Assembly: GCA_964017065.1 (NCBI GenBank)
Contig: OZ024783.1
Location: forward strand, 2,703,059 to 2,767,058
Direction: 5' to 3'
Length of the DNA stretch: 64,000 nucleotides
DNA from: Haliclona indistincta
Taxonomy: Eukaryota > Porifera > Demospongiae > Haplosclerida > Chalinidae
Shown one piece after another: positions 54,079 through 64,000 of this stretch (its first letter is position 1; each line of letters opens with the position of its first letter). The notes beneath the pieces were generated by a model. The model saw nothing but the letters and a program-made list of their open reading frames with translations, was not told where the DNA came from and did no database searches. The position numbers were made by a program, and so were the translations under genes.

Positions 54079-54994
54079 CCTGTGATTTCTGTTGATTGTA
54101 CTCTTTAGCGTTAGTAAAGATCAGTCTAACATCATCAATGAGCTCTCTTGGCACTCGATAGTGACCCTCAGAGAGCTTCTGACGAACTAGACTAAGATCC
54201 ATCGGACAACAAACAACCAATGGATAGTCCTGAGAGAGAGAAAGTGAGGGAGGGAGGGAGAGAGAGAGAGAGAGGGAGAGAACACATGAGTGAATGAGGG
54301 TGAGTGGCTGAGTGATGACTCTATTTACTCACTGGACATGTTTCTGTGTTCACTGGTTTCAGGAAAGGAGGTGAATTTTCGTTCTGACAGAGATCGTCCA
54401 ACAACTGCACAGCAGCATCAAACCAGAGCTGAGGAGAATAGAGAGTGAGGTGCCAGTAAGTGAGTGAGTGAGTGAGTTACTAACCAGTTGGTCTCTGTTG
54501 TTCACAAGCTCATCTTGCTCGACCTCCATCTTGTCCTCTTCTGCTTCTTCACTACGATCCATCAGATTTTGTAGTCTCTGCAGGAAACCAAACTCACTCA
54601 CCACCTTACACATGAGTCATGAAGTTATCAACCTTTGATTTTCTCTTCACAGGTGAGGATGGTGCTATCTTTGTCTCAGTTGGAGCAGTGAACAGTTCCT
54701 CTGCTTCAACCAGTTCGACCTCCGGAGCAATGACCTCTGTGGGAAGGTCATCATCAGCTACAGAAAGGTCAGGACGATAACACTCCATTATATTGCTACA
54801 CGAAGGAGTCCTGCGAGTATAAAAAATTGGTAAAAATTTTAAACAAATATCAATTTTGATGGGTGACCTGATAAATTTTAGTAAAGTTTGAACAAAAATT
54901 TTTCCGTGCTTGACAATGAGACTGGTTTCTTCGTTGTAAGATAGTGCATTACGAGCCAGCAACACAACTTCCCAGATGAGAGCTATCTTCCGTC

Positions 54995-55114
<120 letters not shown>

Positions 55115-57074
55115 TGAATTACAACTGTGTATCATATTTCTAACTATTCCTGTTCGTACCTGTAAAACCCGTTTCTCAATCTCTCAGCTATAGTTGATAC
55201 ACTTGTTGGAAAAGGTACCACCGTACAATATGTCGGCTCCTCGTCGAGATCTACTGGGTCCAGGAACATGTCTGCTTCTTCTAGTTCATCTTCTTCCTTC
55301 TCCAAGATGGCGTCTAGTCCTTGAAGGATCCGTTCCCTCTCACCTTCACTGTCCCACGCTGAGAGGAGGTCCTCACATGAGACCAGAGGAGTGAAGGACT
55401 CTAGAGAAGGAGAGAGAGAGGGAGAGAGAGGGGGGGGCGGGAATGGGAGAGAGGGAGGAAGGGAGGGATAGAGCAGGAGAGGGAGAGAGAGAGAGGGAGG
55501 GAAAGGGAGAGAGGGAAGAAGGGAGAGAGAGAGGAATAGAAAACAAGAGAGGGAGCAGGAGAGAGAGAGAGATAGTCAATAGTTGCATCATCATGTAACA
55601 TATAATCTTGTGTACCTGTTTCACCATTGTCAATCTCCAGTGGGTGAAGGTCCCATGGACTGAGCTGATCGGTAGCGCCATCGTCCCACTTGATATGGTA
55701 CATCTGCCATACGCTGTTAGGAGTATCTTCAGAGAATGGTCTACGCTTCAAGATGGTCCCAGACCAGTACTGGTCGTCTATGAGGCTCTGGAACCGGTCT
55801 CCAGACGACCACTGTCGCTTGAGACTTTCTTTGTAGACTTGTTCGAGAATAATGAAGTCCAATACATTATCCATATCATGGAACCTGTGATATGATAAAG
55901 AGGTGATGATTGATGGGAGGGAGGGAGAGAGAGGGAGAGAGAGAGAGGGAGGGAGGGAGGGAGGGAGGAAGGAAGAAGAGAGAAATCGAAGGAGAGAGAG
56001 GAGGCAGTGCTTACTTGAAGGTAAACACTACTTGTTGATTGGCAGCCATAGCTTGTTGACTGGAGCATGGAGCATCAGAGATTGGAGGAGACAAGAGAGC
56101 TAAAGAAGAGATGAGTTAGTCAGACTCAGCTATCTACAGAAATTACTACACGTGTACAGTGCTTCATTACTAGTGTGCTCTTGAACTAAAGTAGTCTCAC
56201 ACAAGTCACTCACCTAGTGTTATAGAGCAGAGAGTGGGTGGACCAACTACGAAATGAACGTTCTTTACTTGACAGAATTCTTGAGGCTGGAGAGGAAATA
56301 GATAAGAAAGACACAGCCAGCTAAAGCAACATGGGTATAAACATGGAATAGACTTACTCTCAGTGTGAACTTCTCCCAGGGCATTCGCTGGTGTTTCCAT
56401 GGATACGCTTTGTTCTCACGGACAGCATCACGATACAGCTCGTGTCCCTGTCGGCAATACACCACCTGAGAGGGAGAGAGACAAGTAGTGACCCATAACA
56501 CACCAGTACATGTACTCACAATATCACCAACTTGAGGGAAGTAAGGTGAGGGGCGTGGTTTAGTTGACTTCAACCAATCAGACGGCCAGTAGGATGTGAG
56601 ATCGACACCTTTTACCTAAAGAGAGGAAAGAGCCAAATACATCATTACTGAGCAACAATGAGAACTATTACAGTAACTCTGCTCAAAGCTTACTGGTAGT
56701 GAGGGGCGTGGTCTTCTTCTTTCCTTCACTGGCTCATCTTGATCGTCTGGACTCATCCTTCGTTTCTTCCTCACTCTTCTCTTCTCCTTATCTCTCTCAT
56801 CTTCATCCTCCACTAATGTTCTACCTCCACTGATCTCTGAGGACTCATCTGAGTAGTTAGAATATCTGCAGAGAGAAGGCAAGTGAGCGAGTGTGTGAGT
56901 GTGTGTGTGAGTGAGTCAGTGTGGTATATGGCAGCTAGACACTCTATCTACTATACTGTCTTACTGGCGTTTTCGTCGCTGTGATCTCTTGCGAGATGGT
57001 GAGATGAAATTCATCCCATCAACCTCAGTGGTCCAATCTGAAATATCACTAGAAGCAGTACTGTGAAGAAACAA

Positions 57075-58235
57075 ACATAGTAGTGATGGTGATAGTAAAG
57101 ATGGTGATAGTAGTGAGGGTGATAGTAGTGATGGTGATAGTAGTGATGGTGATAGTAGTGATGGTGATAGTAGTGATGGTGATAGTAGTGATGGTGATAG
57201 TAATGATGGTGATAGTAGTGAAGGTGATAGTAGTGATGGTGATAGTAATGATGGCGATAGTAGTGATGGTGATAGTAGTGATGGTGATAGTAGTGAGGGT
57301 GATACTTGTGATGGTGATAGTAGTGATGGTGATAGTAGTGAGGGTGATACTTGTGATGGTGATAGTAGTGATGGTGATAGTAGTGATGGTGATAGTAGTG
57401 AGGGTGATACTTGTGATGGTGATAGTAGTGATGTTGATAGTAGTGATGGTGATAGTAGTGAGGGTGATACTTGTGATGGTGATAGTAGTGATGGTGATAG
57501 TAGTGCTTGTGATAGTAGTGAGGGTGATAGTAGTGATGGTGATAGTAGTGATGGTGATAGTAGTGATGGTGAAAGTAGTGATGGTGATAGTAGTGATTGT
57601 GATAGTAGTGAGGGTGATAGTAGTGATGGTGATAGTAGTGATGGTGATAGTAGTGATGGTGATAGTATTGATGGTGATAGTAGTGAAGGTGATAGTAGTG
57701 ATGGTGATAGTAATGATGGTGATAGTAGTGATGGTGATAGTAGTGATGGTGATAGTAGTGAGGGTGATACTTGTGATGGTGATAGTAGTGATGGTGATAG
57801 TAGTGAGGGTGATACTTGTGATGGTGATAGTAGTGATGGTGATAGTAGTGATGGTGATAGTAGTGAGGGTGATACTTGTGATGGTGATAGTAGTGATGTT
57901 GATAGTAGTGATGGTGATAGTAGTGAGGGTGATACTTGTAATGGTGATAGTAGTGATGGTGATAGTAGTGATTGTGATAGTAGTGAGGGTGATAGTAGTG
58001 ATGGTGATAGTAGTGATGGTGATAGTAGTGATGGTGATAGTAGTGATGGTGGTAGTAGTGATTGTGATAATAGTGAGGGTGATAGTAGTGATGGTGATAG
58101 TAGTGAGGGTGATAGTAGTGATGGTGATAATAGTGATGGTGATAGTAGTGATAGTGATAGTGGTGATGGTGATAGTAGTGAGGGTGATAGTAGTGATGGT
58201 GGTAGTAGTGATGGTGATAGTAGTGATGGTGTGAG
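57075..58235. repeat. 15-bp minisatellite, expanded right-arm array
   Basis: About 77 units of GATAGTAGTGATGGT and variants (GAGGGT, GATACTTGTGATGGT) fill the intron between exons 58433-58243 and 57060-56966. A higher-order pattern is visible: the stretch 57170-57500 recurs at about 57690-57960. The left arm has about 28 units. The long repetitive open frames on both strands are not genes. Confidence 0.96.
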
Positions 58236-58611
58236 GGGTCACCTCAGCCTCTCCCAGTTGTCCTCCTCCTCCTCGATCTCCACCTCTTCTTCTTCCATTT
58301 CGCTGGTACTTGTCAAGACACCATCTTTAGTGGAGTCACTCTCAACAACCACAGAAGCCAGTGGGTCAGGTATGGTGCGTCCACTGCGCAAGGAACGTCC
58401 TTTAACATGATCAAACTTGGGAGAAGGAGCCTGATAGAGAAAACAAAGCATCTGATGACACTGTACAGTTTGCATTTTAGCCAGAACCACAAGATCTGAC
58501 CTGCAATAGTTTGAGCACATCCACAAATACATGAGATGGTGAATCAGATAAGGCTGAAAATATTGACCATCACTACTGAGTTCAGTGAATGGTATGATGT
58601 CATCATTACAC

Positions 58612-58617
<6 letters not shown>

Positions 58618-58662
<45 letters not shown>

Positions 58663-58924
58663 AGGGAGAGGGAGAGGGAGAGGGAGAGGGAGAGGGAGAG
58701 GGAGAGGGAGAGGGAGAGGGAGAGGGAGAGGGAGAGGGAGAGGGAGAGGGAGAGGGAGAGGGAGAGGGTGAGGGAGAGGGAGAGGGAGAGGGAGAGGGAG
58801 AGGGAGAGGGAGAGGGAGAGGGAGAGGGAGAGGGAGAGGGAGAGGGAGAGGGAGAGGGAGAGGGAGAGGGAGAGGGAGAGTGAGAGGGAGAGGGAGAGGG
58901 AGAGGGAGAGAGAGAGAGAGAGAG
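58618..58924. repeat. (GA)n and (GAGAGG)n purine tract
   Basis: GA dinucleotides at both edges enclose about 45 hexanucleotide GAGAGG units, a purely purine + strand of about 300 bp. In the left arm the same intron holds (CCCT)n(CT)n of under 100 bp. Confidence 0.96.
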
Positions 58925-59084
58925 CTCACAGGTGGTGGTGTGTCACTGAGCAGTTGCTGCACTTGATAGATCTCTTCCTCTTCTTCACAAAGCGTCATCT
59001 GAGAGGAATGCATCTCACTGTGTGGAGTAGAGAGACTATGATCAAACATGCACTAAACAGGTAACTCCTGGAACCCAGACTAGT

Positions 59085-59172
59085 AGCTCACAGGAGTACT
59101 GATTGTGCCTCCCACTGCAGGTGTGGGCAGTCCCACCTGAACCTCTAGTGGTCAGTGAGACACAGCCAGTGC
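59085..59172 (-). repeat. Dispersed intronic repeat, right-arm copy
   Basis: Inverse of the block at 8441-8545, in the homologous intron. Confidence 0.85.
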
Positions 59173-59243
59173 ACAACCTGTAGTAGTGTATTACTTTGAT
59201 TATTTTACAAAGCTTACTTGACCAGATCTTGATCCAGCTGGGG

Positions 59244-60996
<1,753 letters not shown>

Positions 60997-61109
60997 CTAT
61001 GAGAGAGAGAGAGAGAGAGAGAGTGACTGACTGAGTGAATGAGTGAGAGAGTGAGCGAGTGAGAAAGAGAGAGTGAGCGAGTGAGTGTGTGTGAATGTGT
61101 AAGTGAGTT

Positions 61110-61260
61110 AGCCTCACCCTTCAGTTAGTGGCCTGGTAATGACTGTCTGCGCATGCGTTGATTTTACCAGGAAAACCTGGGAATTCAGATGTCATCGATT
61201 ATTCGCGCGATTGCTAAGTGCTACAGCACGCCGTCTTAGCTTGTTCAATTTTGAATTTTT
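61110..61260. other. Foreign segment replacing a WD exon in BRWD E
   Basis: Between the WD exon ending near 61275 and the (GA)-type intron at 61000-61105, the left arm has exon 6873-6998 but this arm has unrelated sequence (CGCATGCGTTGATTTTACCAG near 61151). No terminal repeats are visible. Confidence 0.6.
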
Positions 61261-61853
61261 TTCAGTCGTACAGCTGCTAGCATGTTCAAAATAATAATAA
61301 CCCCGTCATGACCAGCTGTGAGCAGGATCCTGGAGTCATGTGGAAGACACTCCAGGACAAATACTTCACCAGAATGCTCCTGAAGAAGAGACACATTTTA
61401 CAGCAATTTTAGAGTGTGAAAATCCTACCAGCATAATTTTTTAGAGGTGCATTATTTTTTATTATAATTTTAGTTATGTGAATAATAAAGAGGTACATTG
61501 GAACCCCTCTAATCCGGACACCATTGGTACCCACAAGTATAGTACTGATTTCAGGTTGTTATACATACAAAGACTAGTATTGATATTTGAGACCACATGT
61601 AGTGTCCACATTATAGTGTGTGTCCTTATTTCAGAGGTGACCACAGTGAGGGTTCCACTGTATACACAACGAATTTGGTAATGCTTTTTTTGATCAACAT
61701 TTCAAATATTTGAACTTTATTCAAATTTTGAATTTTTGTACCTTTAGTTTAGAGACCAGCTCTTCTGTGCTCGATCTCCACACCCTCACAATGCAATCAG
61801 GTGAGTGGGCGGATACCAGATACGTGTCTGTCCTCTCCCATTCCACCTGTAAC

Positions 61854-62140
61854 CTGATACCTTCTCACTAGATCATCATCCTTCAAGAGCATGTGAGCTA
61901 GGTCTGTGCACTGCCATTGTTCCAATGATGAGATCCATCGAATAACTCTCAGAGAAGACCCATCAGGTTTCTTGAGATGAAGGAGCTGATCATAAGAGGG
62001 TCTGTCAGCTGCCGGAGAGAAATAGAAAAGCTCAACTTTGTAAAAATCACTTCACTCACATGATAGAGGACCAGAGTTTGTAGTACCAGAGATGATCAGA
62101 GCCTGATAGATGTTAGTACATGTTAGTACGAGTCTCTCGC
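61854..62140 (-). pseudogene. Leader plus truncated Death domain, 5' module of chimera E
   Basis: Leader exon end at 62060 (TNIYQALIISGTTNSGPLS) and Death exon 62008-61854 stopping at the same CAG as copy B, followed by GTTACAG and the WD exon. The leader has a small duplication of ACATGTTAGT (near 62110) that shifts the frame relative to the other copies, so the upstream Arg-rich part is not readable with it. The hAT MITE of copy B is absent. Confidence 0.72.
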
Positions 62141-63099
62141 GGGGAATGCATGCCGCATTGTGTTGGTAGGCGTAACCAACCGCGCCTCCAAACTACAGAG
62201 CGGGAAATTTGAATTATCTTGCATCTTGAATTGGCTTGCATTGCCGCACACAAAATTGTTTGTCAGCTGTACTGTATGTCCCACCCATCTCTGTCTTTCC
62301 ATCATCACTGTGCATTGCGTGACTGCACTATGATACCATACAGATCAGATCCCACTGCCGAGTGATTATCTGATCCCACTCTGATACCACTCCATACAAG
62401 TCTCACAGATTATAATCTAGCTCAAGCTAACTCAAAGCTGTTGCAATCCATTCCAAGTCATGCATCATCTTCCAGTACTCCTCCTCCAGGCAGTATACTA
62501 CCCATCATCACTATCTAATGTATTGCACGTGAGATAGAAACATGATTTGAAAAATTACACATATTCAAACTCTGCACAAAGTAGCTAACAATTACAAAAC
62601 AGAAGTGACAAAAATATTAAGAAATTATGCGTTCTACATATACGTACATATGTACATGAAAAAAGACAAAGTAGTTCAAAAATTATTCAAATATTCAACT
62701 GTTATATAAAAAGACTGAAATCATAATGAACACATAAGTACATGTATTATCATTAATTACAAGGTTTTAACAGATTCTTATAGAATTATAAAGATAGAAT
62801 TGTTCCAATTCAGTGTAGTACTGTTTCCAGGTAGTTACTGTAGTGCTGTGCTACTATCATTATCTAATTTACTGTACATGAGATAGAAACATGTTCATGT
62901 GCAAGAATACTATTCAAATCAAACAATAGAACACAGTTACATGACTGCACTAAACAGGAGTGACAAAAGAAAAACAATTATACACTGTAGTTGAGGTAAA
63001 TAATTCAAAACTATTAATTAATAGTACAGTAATTCTTCTAGTGACATAATATTCGAAGCAACCAAAAGATGTTGTATAATAACGTAAAGTAAACTGCTA
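62141..63099. other. Upstream block of chimera E and 3' flank of NLR D
   Basis: 62160-62340 is the conserved chimera-upstream block (AAATTTCCCGCTC inverted). 62420-62760 is the shared NLR 3' flank, and 62760-63099 the B/D/E-type 3' region, with the A-type stop context again embedded at about 62752-62768. No gene. Confidence 0.7.
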
Positions 63100-64000
63100 C
63101 TACACACTGAAAGAAGAAATCATATTGTGCACATATTCATCACGTCCATATGGTTTTAATAGATGCTTATATTGTTCGTGGATGTGTGGTGGTAGCTTGT
63201 TATAGTCTGAACGATGAACTTTGACTGTTACTACATGTTCGTTACTATCAGCAGCTTCGATCAGTTGGAGCAGGTTAGTAGAGTCAGTACAATTTTTTAT
63301 CAATCCATTATCTAGTACTTCTAGTGTGTGGTGTGACTGTACAATATTAGTGAGAACAGGTAGGTCACTGTCTAGTGGATATTCAATCACCAGGAAGGTC
63401 AGTGAAGTGATGTTCACGATCAATGCAGCTAGCGGTTGAAGAAGGTTACGGGAAATGGTAAGTTTCTTGAGGTTTGTGTTACCATGTGGAAGAAGCTGAG
63501 TTTCATTGATAGTGTCATCAGTGATCAAGGTAAGTTTTTGCAATGAAGAGGGTTGAAATAATGTTGAGATCAATAAACTACTAATTTGTGATTTAATGCG
63601 ATAAATAAATAGAGATTCCAGTTCACTCCCTGGTGCTATCAGCTGCTGTATGACTTTATCATCAATGCTAACCCACGATATTCTAAGTTTCTTAAGTCGG
63701 GAAAACTCTCTTAATGTAATAATTACAGAAAATGATATATTTATGTCTAACGACAAAATTCTCCCTTTAGCAATCGATGAAGACTTAAGACCCTTCACCA
63801 GGAGATCAATATATTCCTCTGACATGTATATAATTACAAGACCCCATCTTTCATCGAAATGACCAATACAGTATCCTGTGGCATACCAGTCAAATCCAAC
63901 TACTGGCATAACATTGATTGTATCACATTTACTATAGTCCACCTTCACACTATCCATAATGCTAGGACACTCATATGCACAATGGACCAACTGTAGGCCC
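63100..64000 (-). CDS. C-terminal LRR part of NLR gene D (5' part outside window)
   Basis: The - strand frame is open from the window edge to the stop near 63100. It starts within LVHCAYECPSIMDSV, which follows the NOD helices in the other copies, and continues through the LRR-like region (LRISWVSID, ESLFIYRIKS, LLPHGNTNLKKLTISRNLL, HIHEQYKHLLKPYG). It is closer to NLRs B and E than to A and F, and ends with a short extra tail. Its place in the right arm corresponds to that of CARD-NLR A in the left arm, so the arms differ in receptor type here. Whether the missing N-terminus is CARD or Death is unknown. Confidence 0.8.
   Translation of the reverse strand, partial: GLQLVHCAYECPSIMDSVKVDYSKCDTINVMPVVGFDWYATGYCIGHFDERWGLVIIYMSEEYIDLLVKGLKSSSIAKGRILSLDINISFSVIITLREFSRLKKLRISWVSIDDKVIQQLIAPGSELESLFIYRIKSQISSLLISTLFQPSSLQKLTLITDDTINETQLLPHGNTNLKKLTISRNLLQPLAALIVNITSLTFLVIEYPLDSDLPVLTNIVQSHHTLEVLDNGLIKNCTDSTNLLQLIEAADSNEHVVTVKVHRSDYNKLPPHIHEQYKHLLKPYGRDEYVHNMISSFSV

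Noticed and set aside
57083..58234. Long open frames of Val/Ile/Met or Thr/Ile repeats on both strands (also 9174-9719)
   Set aside because: They exist only because the minisatellite unit is 15 bp, a multiple of three; the array is an intron between well-supported BRWD exons.

Overview
This window is eukaryotic, most probably a marine demosponge and best compatible with Amphimedon queenslandica. That identification is inference. It rests on many short GT-AG introns, a cluster of NLR immune genes with either CARD or Death N-termini joined to the same NACHT-LRR body, an SRCR receptor gene, an APEX1-type DNA repair gene, and very dense short inverted-repeat transposons and microsatellites. There is a 200-base N gap at 25642-25841.

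The layout is a large imperfect inverted repeat. The left arm reads on the + strand: the 3' end of a BRWD/PHIP-like bromodomain gene (1-1335), a CARD-NLR (A, 1590-4534), a Death-domain/BRWD chimera (B, 5991-16298), a Death-NLR (B, 16427-21287) and a Death/BRWD-linker gene (C, 22915 to the gap). The right arm reads on the - strand from the window end: the tail of NLR D (64000-63100), a Death/BRWD chimera (E, about 62140-53091), a Death-NLR (E, 52799-47201) and a Death-module fragment (45764-44426). Homology runs from about 5340-23480 on the left to about 62340-44426 on the right. The arms differ by indels, a tandem exon duplication and several transposon insertions with clean empty sites in the other arm. 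They are therefore diverged copies (paralogous or allelic), not one sequence read twice.

Between the arms lie an unrecognised multi-exon gene (26706-28715, -), an SRCR-repeat gene (28821-31047, -), a CARD-NLR (F, 32780-35711, -) flanked by about 0.6-kb direct repeats, and an APEX1-like endonuclease gene (38255-41872, -).

The most interesting biology is in the N-terminal module shared by the Death-NLRs and the Death/BRWD chimeras. In both Death-NLRs the first exon ends in a canonical 2A ribosome-skipping motif (DIExNPGP, after a hydrophobic stretch). It should release a separate leader of about 130 residues from the Death-NACHT-LRR receptor. A homologous exon, with the 2A core decayed to TTNSGP or MTNSGP, sits before a Death domain abutting BRWD coding sequence in both arms and in gene C. 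So an innate-immunity leader/Death module has been recombined onto a chromatin-reader gene inside an NLR array, and the recombination predates the inverted duplication.

Only Death-NLR B is open throughout. CARD-NLRs A and F share a 2-bp frameshift, Death-NLR E has a 1-bp frameshift, and both BRWD chimeras have lesions in their 5' halves. Exon boundaries were read by eye from splice motifs, phase and remembered family sequence; none has transcript support here.
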